Assembly (NCBI RefSeq): GCF_000217955.3
Contig: NZ_AFOY02000008.1
Location: 248,001-312,000, forward strand
Direction: 5' to 3'
Source: Pseudomonas fluorescens HK44
Lineage (GTDB): Bacteria; Pseudomonadota; Gammaproteobacteria; Pseudomonadales; Pseudomonadaceae
DNA: 64,000 nucleotides
Position 1 is the stretch's first letter; every line of letters begins with the position of its first letter. Shown piece by piece: positions 10,180 through 17,885 of the stretch. Below the pieces are notes generated by a model, which was not told the origin of the DNA, did not search any database, and was given only the letters and a program-made list of their open reading frames with translations. Both the position numbers and the translations under genes were made by a program.

Positions 10180-12666
10180 ATGCCTGACCTGCTTGACCGT
10201 TACCCGCTTGCGGCGGGCACTTATCACGAATTGCTCGACGACAGCGGTGCGGTGCGCCTGCACTGGCGACGGCTGTTCGATCAGTTGCAACGCAGCACGC
10301 CGGCGCAGTTGGTGCAACGGCAAGCTTTGCTGGCACGGCAGATTCAGGAAAACGGCGTCACCTACAATGTTTACGCCGACCCCAAAGGTGCTGATCGTCC
10401 ATGGGAACTGGACCTGCTGCCCCATGTGATGGCGGCTGATGAGTGGCAGCAGTTGTCCGCCGGGATCGCCCAGCGTGCGCGTTTGCTCAATGCGGTATTG
10501 GCGGATTTGTACGGCCCGCAGCGCTTGATTGCCGAAGGCCTGCTGCCGGCAGAACTGGTGTTCGGTCATAACAATTTCCTCTGGCCCTGTCAGGGCATTC
10601 AGCCGCCGGACGGGGCTTTTCTGCATTTGTACGCGGTGGATCTGGCGCGCACGCCCGACGGGCGCTGGTGGGTGACCGCGGATCGGACTCAAGCACCATC
10701 CGGTGCCGGTTACGCGCTGGAAAACCGCACTATCGTGTCGCGGGCCTTTCCGGAGTTGTACCGCGATTTGCAGGTACAACATTTGGCCGGGTTCTTCCGT
10801 ACCTTGCAGGAAACCCTCACGCGCCAGGCACCGAGTGCCGATGAAGTGCCGCTGGTGGTGTTGCTGACGCCGGGACGATTCAACGAGAGCTATTTCGAGC
10901 ACCTGTATCTGGCTCGCCAATTGGGTTATCCATTGGTTGAAGGCGGTGACCTGACCGTGCGCGATGCCACGGTTTACCTGAAAACCCTGAGTGGCCTGCG
11001 TCGGGTTCACGCGATCATGCGTCGGCTCGACGATGATTTCTGCGATCCGCTGGAGTTGCGCACCGACTCGGCGCTCGGCGTGCCGGGCCTGCTTGACGCG
11101 GTGCGACAGGGGCGGGTGCTGGTGGCCAATGCCTTGGGCAGCGGCGTGCTGGAGTCGCCGGGGCTGCTGGGCTTTCTGCCGAAGATCAATCAATTCCTGT
11201 TCGGCGAAGAACTGATCCTGCCGTCCATAGCCACCTGGTGGTGCGGCGAGCCTCCGGTGTTGGCACAGGCCCTGGAAAAACTGCCAGAGCTGCTGATCAA
11301 GCCGGCGTTCCCCTCGCAGAGCTTTGCCTCGGTATTGGGCCGTGATTTGAGTGAAAAACAGCGCCAGGACCTCGCCGAGCGCATGCAGGCACGGCCTTAT
11401 GCCTATGTGGCGCAAGAACTGGCGCAGCTGTCGCAGGCGCCGATCTGGCAAGCCGAAGGCGGCCAGTTGCAGCCTAGGGCGATTGGCATGCGCGTTTACG
11501 CGGTGGCCAGTCAAGACGGCTATCGGGTGTTGCCCGGCGGCTTGACCCGGGTTGCGGCCGAGGCTGATGCCGAGGTGGTGTCGATGCAGCGCGGCGGCGC
11601 GAGCAAGGACACCTGGGTGTTGGGCGAGCGAGCGCCGATGGGCGAGCAATGGAAAGCCCAGCGAACCCTCGGCGTGCACGATCTGGTGCGACGCGATCCC
11701 TACCTGCCGTCGCGGGTGGTCGAAAACCTGTTCTGGTTCGGTCGCTATTGCGAACGCTGCGACGACAGCGCGCGGCTGCTGCGGATCATGCTCACGCGTT
11801 ACGTCGACGGCGATGACCCGCAAGCCTTGCAGGCCGCGGTCGATCTCGGTGAAAGCCTGTTGTTATTGCCCGACGAAGGTGAATTGCCCGAGCGTTTGCT
11901 GACGGCATTGTGCGGTGATGACTGGGCCTTCAGCCTGCGTTCCAACCTGCAACGCTTGCAGTGGGCGGCCTCCCAGGTGCGCGGCAAACTCTCGCGAGAG
12001 AACTGGCAGGCGTTGGTGGAGTTGCAGCGCGATGCCACGGTGCTGGAAACCGAAGAGCCGGATTTTGGCGAGCGGCTGGATTTCCTCAATCGCCTGGTCA
12101 TGTCGCTCGCGGCGCTGTCGGGCTTTGCGCTGGACGACATGACCCGAGACGAAGGCTGGCGCTTTTTGATGATCGGGCGGCGGATCGAGCGATTGCAGTT
12201 TCTCGGCAGCAGCCTGGCCGCGTTCCTGCGCGGCGCCGGGGCTTTCGATCAAGCCGGGCTGGAATGGCTGCTGGAGCTGGGCAACAGCAGCATCACCTAC
12301 CGTTCCCGCTACCTGGCGGTGGCGCAATTGATTCCGGTGCTCGATGTGTTGCTGCTCGATGAGCAGAACCCTCACGGCGTACTGTTCCAGCTGAAACTGG
12401 TGACTCGCACCCTCAAACGTCTGAACGATGACTTTGGTGTGCCGCGCGATCTGGCGTTGCCTTCGTTGGTCGAGCGTCTGGCGCGATTCGATCTCGGTTG
12501 CCTGGAGAACGGGTTGTTCGGCGAAGCCAGCGTCCGCGCTGCTCTCAGTGGATTGGCGGATCTGCTGCAAGAAATCGCCGATGTCAGTAATCAGGTGTCT
12601 GATCGCCTTGCATTGCGGCATTTCGCCCATGTCGATGATGTCAGCCAGCGCACGGTGTCTGTCTGA
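10180..12666 (+). CDS. Circularly permuted ATP-grasp protein fused to alpha-E domain
   Basis: An 828-residue fusion. The first ~500 residues resemble circularly permuted ATP-grasp enzymes (DUF404/DUF407), with the NGVTYNVYAD and NRTIVSRAFPEL regions and the PAFPSQSF segment. The rest, from about RRDPYLPSRVVENLFWFGRYCER, is the alpha-E domain (DUF403). In many genomes these are two adjacent genes; here they are one. The stop overlaps the start of the following transglutaminase gene, indicating coupling. Predicted to form an amide bond in a peptide product not yet known. Confidence 0.88.
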   Translation: MPDLLDRYPLAAGTYHELLDDSGAVRLHWRRLFDQLQRSTPAQLVQRQALLARQIQENGVTYNVYADPKGADRPWELDLLPHVMAADEWQQLSAGIAQRARLLNAVLADLYGPQRLIAEGLLPAELVFGHNNFLWPCQGIQPPDGAFLHLYAVDLARTPDGRWWVTADRTQAPSGAGYALENRTIVSRAFPELYRDLQVQHLAGFFRTLQETLTRQAPSADEVPLVVLLTPGRFNESYFEHLYLARQLGYPLVEGGDLTVRDATVYLKTLSGLRRVHAIMRRLDDDFCDPLELRTDSALGVPGLLDAVRQGRVLVANALGSGVLESPGLLGFLPKINQFLFGEELILPSIATWWCGEPPVLAQALEKLPELLIKPAFPSQSFASVLGRDLSEKQRQDLAERMQARPYAYVAQELAQLSQAPIWQAEGGQLQPRAIGMRVYAVASQDGYRVLPGGLTRVAAEADAEVVSMQRGGASKDTWVLGERAPMGEQWKAQRTLGVHDLVRRDPYLPSRVVENLFWFGRYCERCDDSARLLRIMLTRYVDGDDPQALQAAVDLGESLLLLPDEGELPERLLTALCGDDWAFSLRSNLQRLQWAASQVRGKLSRENWQALVELQRDATVLETEEPDFGERLDFLNRLVMSLAALSGFALDDMTRDEGWRFLMIGRRIERLQFLGSSLAAFLRGAGAFDQAGLEWLLELGNSSITYRSRYLAVAQLIPVLDVLLLDEQNPHGVLFQLKLVTRTLKRLNDDFGVPRDLALPSLVERLARFDLGCLENGLFGEASVRAALSGLADLLQEIADVSNQVSDRLALRHFAHVDDVSQRTVSV

Positions 12667-13568
12667 TGAGCGCCCGTTACCAGATTCTCCACGACACCCA
12701 TTATCACTACGACAGCCCGGTGTCGCTGGCCCAGCAGCTCGCCCATTTGTGGCCGCGGCACTGCGCCTGGCAGCGTTGCACCGATCAGCAATTGCAGATC
12801 AGCCCGGAGCCGACTTCGCGCCGCGATGAGCTGGACGTGTTTGGCAATCCGCTGACCCGGCTGGCGTTTGAAAGGCCTCACGACGAACTGCTGGTCAATG
12901 CCCGGCTGACCGTCGAAGTGCTGGCCCGGCCACTGCGCGATTTCAGTCAATCGCCGGCCTGGGACATGACCCGTAGCGCGTTGACCTACAGCAGTCAGCC
13001 GATTGCTGCGCAGCTGCTGGACGCGTGCCGCTATCGGTTTGAGTCGCCGTATGTGCACTTGAAGAGCAGCTTCGTCGAGTTCTCCGAAAGCTGTTTTGCG
13101 CCGGGCCGTCCATTGATGCTGGGTGTTCAGGCGTTGATGGAGAAGATTTTCAGTGAATTCACCTTCGATGCGGAGGCGACCCAGGTCGCGACGCCGCTGG
13201 TGGAAGTGCTGGAGCGTCGGCGCGGGGTCTGTCAGGACTTTGCGCACTTGATGCTCGCCTGCTTGCGTTCCCGCGGATTGGCGGCGCGTTACGTCAGTGG
13301 CTACCTGCTGACGCAGCCACCACCGGGCCAGCCACGGTTGATCGGCGCTGATGCGTCCCACGCCTGGGTCTCGGTGTTTTGCCCGGTGCTGGGCTGGGTC
13401 GATTTCGACCCGACCAACAACGTGCAACCGGCGCTGGAGCACATCACCCTGGCCTGGGGCCGGGATTTCTCCGATGTCTCGCCATTGCGTGGAGTGATAC
13501 TGGGCGGCGGCAGCCATGACCCGGAAGTGCAGGTGACCGTGATGCCGCTGGATGAACACCGTTCTTGA
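12666..13568 (+). CDS. Transglutaminase-family protein
   Basis: A 300-residue protein with an N-terminal beta-rich region (MSARYQILHDTHYHYDSPVSL) and a transglutaminase-like core. The likely triad is Cys in RRGVCQDFAHL, His in DASHAWVSVF and Asp in WVDFDPTNN. Its ATG overlaps the end of the ATP-grasp/alpha-E gene (TGATG), so the two are co-translated. Together with the DUF2126 gene upstream it completes the three-gene set. Confidence 0.9.
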   Translation: MSARYQILHDTHYHYDSPVSLAQQLAHLWPRHCAWQRCTDQQLQISPEPTSRRDELDVFGNPLTRLAFERPHDELLVNARLTVEVLARPLRDFSQSPAWDMTRSALTYSSQPIAAQLLDACRYRFESPYVHLKSSFVEFSESCFAPGRPLMLGVQALMEKIFSEFTFDAEATQVATPLVEVLERRRGVCQDFAHLMLACLRSRGLAARYVSGYLLTQPPPGQPRLIGADASHAWVSVFCPVLGWVDFDPTNNVQPALEHITLAWGRDFSDVSPLRGVILGGGSHDPEVQVTVMPLDEHRS

Positions 13569-13582
13569 ATGCGCAGATTTCC

Positions 13583-13715
13583 TGTGGCGAGGGAGCTTGC
13601 TCCCGCTCGGCTGCACAGCAGCCGTAAAATCAGCGGATGCGTTTTACCTGATACGCCGCGCTTGCAGGTTTTGGGTCCGCTGCGCGGCCCAACGGGAGCA
13701 AGCTCCCTCGCCACA
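13583..13715. repeat. Inverted pair of REP palindromes (GAGGGAGCTTGCTCCC type)
   Basis: Left half TGTGGCGAGGGAGCTTGCTC, right half the reverse complement ending CTCCCTCGCCACA. It follows the transglutaminase gene. Confidence 0.85.
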
Positions 13716-13786
13716 GGCTCTCAGCCGATCAATGCCGGGGTGGGTTCTGCTTTGGGGATTTGTGCAAGTCGATTGTGGAGGCTGTG

Positions 13787-13813
13787 AGGGTCGGCAGCAT
13801 GACTGCCGACCCT
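13787..13813. terminator. Strong hairpin between convergent genes
   Basis: AGGGTCGGCAG (13787-13797) pairs perfectly with CTGCCGACCCT (13803-13813). It lies between convergently transcribed genes and may end transcription, but neither side has a good T-run, so a terminator role is tentative. Confidence 0.4.
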
Positions 13814-13860
13814 GGACACAGATCCGGTGGGTCTGATCAGAACATCAAACCCTGTGGGTC

Positions 13861-14052
13861 TCAGGCGTCGGGCGCCTGATCTTTCGGTGCTTCAACAGCG
13901 TCATCAGCAACCACTTCACCTTCTGCATCGGGGTTCAGTGCGCCGGCTTCTTCATCGGCGGCAGCTTTCTTGCGTTGCAACTTTTCCTCTTTCTTCTGCT
14001 CTTTGGCCAGGTCTCTTTGACGTTTGGCGAAGGAGTAATTAGGTTTAGCCAT
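13861..14052 (-). CDS. Small charged conserved protein, function unknown
   Basis: A 63-residue protein beginning MAKPNYSFAKRQRDLAKEQK. The first half is Lys/Arg/Glu-rich and probably helical; the C-terminal half is acidic (Asp, Glu, Ala). Small proteins with this N-terminal pattern occur widely in proteobacteria without known function. The ATG at 14052 is preferred over longer frames because the conserved NYSF segment begins there. It lies downstream of the LOG-family gene on the same strand. Confidence 0.7.
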   Translation of the reverse strand: MAKPNYSFAKRQRDLAKEQKKEEKLQRKKAAADEEAGALNPDAEGEVVADDAVEAPKDQAPDA

Positions 14053-14120
14053 GGGCGATCCTCTGGGGTCGAAGGTGAGGTTGAGCGGCGCGTATTCTGC
14101 CTTTAAACCGGGGGCAAGGG

Positions 14121-14708
14121 TTAGCTGGGTTTTTGCCCGGCCCATTTGGGTGCTACCAACGGTTGCCAGGCATCCAGTGCATCCAGCAGATCCTGCGGCG
14201 ATTCGCGCATTTGCAGCATGTCACGGTGATGCTCGCGAACGAAGCCTTCGCCGACGACATGATCAAGAAAAGCAGTGAGTTTGCTGTAGAAACCGTTCAC
14301 TTCCAGCAAGCCCAGCGGTTTGCCGTGATAGCCGAGCTGGCCCCAGGTCCAGACTTCGAACAGTTCTTCAAAGGTGCCGAGGCCGCCCGGCAGAGCAATA
14401 AACGCGTCGCTCAGCTCGGCCATGCGCGCCTTGCGTGCGTGCATGCCGTCGACCACTTCCAGGCGCGTCAGGCCGGGGTGGCCGATTTCCAGGTTCTTCA
14501 GGCTTTCGGGGATGATCCCGATCACTTCGCCACCCGCGGCCAGCGCCGCATCGGCGACGATTCCCATCAAGCCGACAGCACCGCCGCCATACACCAGCGT
14601 CAGCTTACGCCGGGCCAACTCCTGACCGAGGGCGATCGCCGCTTGCCGATACGCCGGGTCAGTGCCTGTGCTGGCGCCGCAAAATACACAAACAGACGCT
14701 AAAGACAT
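14121..14708 (-). CDS. LOG-family nucleotide phosphoribohydrolase (TIGR00730)
   Basis: A 195-residue cytosolic protein of the LOG/YvdD family, Rossmann-like enzymes that cleave the N-glycosidic bond of nucleoside monophosphates, including cytokinin ribotides. The start [21 protein letters not shown] and the signature [12 protein letters not shown] (catalytic PGGxGTxxE) are clear. In bacteria without cytokinin signalling the physiological substrate is uncertain. In P. aeruginosa a homologue also neighbours azurin, so this is conserved synteny. Confidence 0.92.
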   Translation of the reverse strand: MSLASVCVFCGASTGTDPAYRQAAIALGQELARRKLTLVYGGGAVGLMGIVADAALAAGGEVIGIIPESLKNLEIGHPGLTRLEVVDGMHARKARMAELSDAFIALPGGLGTFEELFEVWTWGQLGYHGKPLGLLEVNGFYSKLTAFLDHVVGEGFVREHHRDMLQMRESPQDLLDALDAWQPLVAPKWAGQKPS

Positions 14709-14768
14709 GCTTTACTCCATGGTCAGTGATGGCCCCAGAGTAATGGCTGACCGTGGGCGTTCCAAGGG

Positions 14769-14858
14769 CTAATCCTCGCAGCGAGGCCTTTCATATGTGC
14801 CGCTGGCGCCACAGGCGTAGGCGGCGAGCAAACTGCACAACAGGCTATTGAAGAACAT
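14769..14858 (-). CDS. Possible 29-residue Cys-containing small protein
   Basis: A short frame encodes MFFNSLLCSLLAAYACGASG followed by TYERPRCED. It has a hydrophobic N-terminal half, three cysteines and a GGAG ribosome binding site eight bases before the ATG. It could be a small secreted or membrane peptide. Only the ribosome binding site and the composition support it; conservation was not checked. Confidence 0.4.
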   Translation of the reverse strand: MFFNSLLCSLLAAYACGASGTYERPRCED

Positions 14859-14922
14859 GACAGGCGCTCCAGAATGAGGTGACACGCCGATCATAGGTGC
14901 GCGCCAGAGGTCTGGCCGGTTA

Positions 14923-14962
14923 ATTGTTTCGATCAATGTCATAGCCTGAAAGTTGTATACAA
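14923..14962 (+). promoter_or_regulatory. Upstream azurin control region: ANR-like dyad and TTGTATACAA palindrome
   Basis: ATTGTTTCGATCAAT (14923-14937) resembles an FNR/ANR box in its right half (ATCAA) but is imperfect on the left. A perfect 10-base palindrome TTGTATACAA lies at 14953-14962. Both are about 90-130 bases before the azurin start. ANR control of azurin is known in P. aeruginosa; assigning it here is inference. Confidence 0.35.
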
Positions 14963-15050
14963 TTCTTGATTCAGGTCATAGGCACTTGCAGAAATTTCAG
15001 GCAGTCTTTATGCCCTACGGATTTTGTTAACCCTGCCTTGGAGATTCACC

Positions 15051-15497
15051 ATGTTTGCCAAACTCGTTGCGGTATCCCTGCTGACACTGGCCAGCAGCCA
15101 ATTGATGGCTGCAGAGTGCAAGGTCGATGTCGACTCCACCGATCAGATGTCCTACAATACCCAGTCAATCACCATCGACAAGAGCTGCAAAACCTTCACC
15201 GTCAACCTGACCCACTCCGGCAGCTTGCCGAAAAACGTCATGGGTCATAACTGGGTGCTGAGCAAAACCGCAGACATGGCTGGCATCACTACCGATGGCA
15301 TGGCCGCCGGCATCGACAAGAACTACCTGAAAGAGGGTGACACTCGCATTATCGCCCACACCAAAATCATCGGTGCCGGCGAGAAAGACTCGGTGACCTT
15401 CGACGTATCGAAGCTGACCGCTGGCGAAAGCTATCAGTTCTTCTGCTCGTTCCCGGGTCACAACTCGATGATGAAAGGCGCTGTCGTCCTGAAGTAA
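15051..15497 (+). CDS. azu: Azurin, periplasmic blue copper protein
   Basis: A type-1 copper electron carrier of the periplasm. The 148-residue precursor has a signal peptide ([20 protein letters not shown]) and mature start [13 protein letters not shown]. The copper ligands are visible: His in NVMGHNWV, then Cys, His and Met in [14 protein letters not shown]. The first and second cysteines of the mature protein can form the usual disulfide. The ATG at 15051 is chosen because it gives the canonical signal peptide. It donates electrons in denitrification and peroxide-related chains. Confidence 0.97.
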   Translation: MFAKLVAVSLLTLASSQLMAAECKVDVDSTDQMSYNTQSITIDKSCKTFTVNLTHSGSLPKNVMGHNWVLSKTADMAGITTDGMAAGIDKNYLKEGDTRIIAHTKIIGAGEKDSVTFDVSKLTAGESYQFFCSFPGHNSMMKGAVVLK

Positions 15498-15515
15498 GCC
15501 GCTCTGACGCAAAGA

Positions 15516-15550
15516 AAAGGCCACTGAGGAAAACTCCTCAGTGGCCTTTT
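15516..15550. terminator. Bidirectional terminator between azu and nadE
   Basis: AAAGGCCACTGAGGA pairs with TCCTCAGTGGCCTTT, giving a long stem with A-rich left and T-rich right flanks. It serves the convergent azu and nadE genes. Confidence 0.85.
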
Positions 15551-15563
15551 TCATTTCACCGGT

Positions 15564-15872
15564 TTACGGCGCAAACGGCATCACCCGCTTGTGATGAGTT
15601 TTACGATACGTATCGCAGATGATCTTGAACGCCTCTTCACGCACCGGCTCACCGTGCAGGAAGGCATCGATTTCGGCGTAGGTCACGCCGTGGGACGCTT
15701 CATCCGGTTTGCCGGGCGACAGGTCCTCGAGGTCGGCAGTCGGGATTTTTTCCACCAGCGACTCCGGCGCACCGAAGCTGCGGGCGATGGCCCGGACCTG
15801 GTTTTTCACCAGGCCGCTCAGCGGTGCGAGGTCGCAGGCGCCGTCACCGAATTTGGTGAAGAAGCCCATCAC
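15564..15872 (-). pseudogene. nadE: nadE 3' fragment (C-terminal part of NH3-dependent NAD synthetase)
   Basis: These codons encode the C-terminal ~102 residues of the ammonia-dependent NAD+ synthetase: [20 protein letters not shown], the [15 protein letters not shown] loop, and the end [12 protein letters not shown]. The reading frame runs straight into the island at 15872 with no start codon of its own that makes a normal protein. The missing N-terminal part lies at 37185-37708 on the same strand, and joining the two at the shared GTGAT restores an uninterrupted gene. The ATP-pyrophosphatase loop is on the other fragment, so this piece cannot be active. Confidence 0.95.
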
Positions 15873-15901
15873 CTTCCTCCCCCCGGAATAGTGCCCAATC
15901 C
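15868..15901. repeat. Left end of island: ATCAC direct repeat and terminal inverted repeat
   Basis: The 5-base ATCAC (15868-15872) recurs at the right boundary (37185-37189). Immediately inside are TTCCTCCCCCC (15874-15884) and, after five bases, AGTGCCCAATCC (15890-15901). Both occur inverted at the right end with two and one mismatches respectively. Confidence 0.85.
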
Positions 15902-16229
15902 ATTGTGTTTACTGATTGAGTAACTGATTTCGCTTTTGTGCAGAATTTACGTTTGCCCAATACGAAAAATTGGAAAGCTTCACCTTCTGGAGCTCCACCC
16001 AAATTCGGTCGAGGGAGCAGAGCTTGGATAGGGCATAATGTCCTAGTTTGCAAGATGCCCCGTTACTCACCGGGCAGCGCCTGACCCAAGTTCAATCAGC
16101 CGTAATGGCTAGCAGTAGTCCGATAGCCTCTCGCTTAGCAGGGTGCTTCAGATGGTGCTTCCCTTGATCGCAGATGTCAGGACAGCGTTGCATCTTGCCG
16201 ATCTCGATCTAGGCATTTCTGGAGGAACC
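15902..16229. promoter_or_regulatory. Non-coding left end of island upstream of nadE-type gene
   Basis: No convincing gene is seen. Short direct repeats occur (ACTGATT at 15911-15917 and 15923-15929; TGCCCAAT at 15892-15899 and 15954-15961), and these could be recombinase arm-type sites. The promoter of the NAD synthetase gene must lie in this stretch or upstream in nadE, but no clear -35/-10 pair was identified. GGAGG at 16221-16225 is its ribosome binding site. Confidence 0.4.
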
Positions 16230-17861
16230 ATGGAGCAACGCTTGAGAGTGGTAATGGCCCAGCTGAACATCCGCGTCGGGGATGTGTACGGCAACGTTGA
16301 GAAGGTCATCGAAGCCGCCCGCAAGGCACGCGACGACCTTAAAGCCCAGGTCATCGTTTTCCCTGAGTTGACCCTTTGTGGTTATCCACCAGAGGATCTG
16401 CTCCTTCGCTCCAGCATGCAGAGCCGGATCGAAAAGGCGCTGCAGCATATCAAGGACGCTGTCCAAGGCATCGTGACTGTAATCGGCTTCCCATGGGTCG
16501 AGGATGGAGCACGCTATAACAGCTGCGCCGTGATCTCGGACGGCAAAGAACTCGCCCGCTACAACAAACAGCGCCTACCCAATTATCGTGTGTTCGACGA
16601 GAAGCGGTACTTTGAGCCAGGCAGCGGCCCCAGCGTGGTCAATCTCTTCGGCGTGTCGGTCGGTATCACCATCTGTGAGGACATCTGGTTCTCCGAGCCT
16701 CTCAAGCAGGCCTGTGATGCCGGTGCTCAGATCATGCTTACCCTGAACGCCTCACCGTTCCATCGTGGGAAGCAGGCTGAGCGTGAAGAGCTGCTGGCGA
16801 AGCGTGCCAGCGAATGCTCCATCCCCATGGTCTACGTCAATCAGGTTGGTGGCCAAGACGAGTTGGTGTTTGACGGCAATAGCTTTGTGGTGGATCGCGG
16901 CGGAAAGGTCACTCAGCGCGCCCCTGCTTTCGAAGAGGGACTCTTCGTCTCGGATTTTGAGATCAAGGAAGGTGCCTTGGTGCCGGTTCCGGCTCAGACC
17001 GCTGACCTTCTGAACCTTGAGGCCAGCGTCTACAAGGCTCTGGTCGCCGGTGTTAAGGACTACGTGCGACGCAATGGCTTCAAAGGCGTTGTGCTGGGCC
17101 TTTCTGGCGGTATCGACTCGGCGCTGGTGCTGGCTGTTGCTGTTGATGCGCTGGGCGCCGAAAACGTTGAAGCCGTGATGATGCCGTACCACTACACGGC
17201 CCAGATGAGCCAAGACGATGCGAAAGAAGAAGCCGACATTCTGGGTGTGAAGTACAGCGTACTACCCATAGCGTCCATGGTTGAAGCCTTCCTAACCACG
17301 CTTGCGCCAATGTTCGAAGGTCTGGGCAAGGACACGACCGAGGAGAACCTCCAGGCGCGGTGTCGCGGTACCATGCTGATGGCGATCTCCAACAAGAAGC
17401 GGTATCTCGTCCTGACCACCGGCAACAAGAGTGAAATGGCTGTCGGGTATGCGACCTTGTACGGTGATATGGCTGGTGGGTACGACGTCCTGAAGGATGT
17501 TCCGAAGACTCTGGTATTCCGCCTCTGCGAATACCGTAACACCTTGGGCTATGTCATTCCGCAACGCGTCATTGATCGTCCGCCATCCGCTGAGCTGGCT
17601 CCTGATCAGAAAGACGAGGACTCCCTGCCTCCATACCCAGTTCTTGATGAGATTCTGCGCTTGTATATCGAGCACGACTTATCCGCCGATGCCATCACCG
17701 AAAAGGGCTTCGACAAGGAGGTTGTGCGGAAGGTGATTCGCTTGGTTGACCTGAACGAGTACAAGCGACGCCAAGCAGCGGTGGGCCCACGTGTGACCGA
17801 GCGTGGCTTTGGCCGTGACCGTCGCTACCCAATCACTTCTGGCTGGAGCATTGGAGACTGA
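16230..17861 (+). CDS. Glutamine-dependent NAD+ synthetase (island copy)
   Basis: This two-domain enzyme makes NAD+ from deamido-NAD+, ATP and glutamine. The N-terminal nitrilase-like glutaminase domain has its triad: Glu46 (VFPELTLCGYPPEDL), Lys113 (YNKQRLPNYR) and Cys149 (GITICEDIWF). The synthetase domain follows, with the ATP-pyrophosphatase loop GLSGGIDSALV near residue 290 and the TGNKSEMAVGYATLYGD motif. The start at 16230 has GGAGG five bases upstream and gives 543 residues; longer frames to 16143 lack a ribosome binding site. All key residues are present, so it is probably active and replaces the disrupted ammonia-type nadE. Confidence 0.95.
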   Translation: MEQRLRVVMAQLNIRVGDVYGNVEKVIEAARKARDDLKAQVIVFPELTLCGYPPEDLLLRSSMQSRIEKALQHIKDAVQGIVTVIGFPWVEDGARYNSCAVISDGKELARYNKQRLPNYRVFDEKRYFEPGSGPSVVNLFGVSVGITICEDIWFSEPLKQACDAGAQIMLTLNASPFHRGKQAEREELLAKRASECSIPMVYVNQVGGQDELVFDGNSFVVDRGGKVTQRAPAFEEGLFVSDFEIKEGALVPVPAQTADLLNLEASVYKALVAGVKDYVRRNGFKGVVLGLSGGIDSALVLAVAVDALGAENVEAVMMPYHYTAQMSQDDAKEEADILGVKYSVLPIASMVEAFLTTLAPMFEGLGKDTTEENLQARCRGTMLMAISNKKRYLVLTTGNKSEMAVGYATLYGDMAGGYDVLKDVPKTLVFRLCEYRNTLGYVIPQRVIDRPPSAELAPDQKDEDSLPPYPVLDEILRLYIEHDLSADAITEKGFDKEVVRKVIRLVDLNEYKRRQAAVGPRVTERGFGRDRRYPITSGWSIGD

Positions 17862-17885
17862 TGGCTTAATCAGCTGGCGAATGAA

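Noticed and set aside
8866..11823. A 985-codon open frame on the minus strand.
   Set aside because: It is antisense to two well-supported genes of high GC, crosses their boundary, and shows no domain pattern; high-GC antisense frames of this length are expected.
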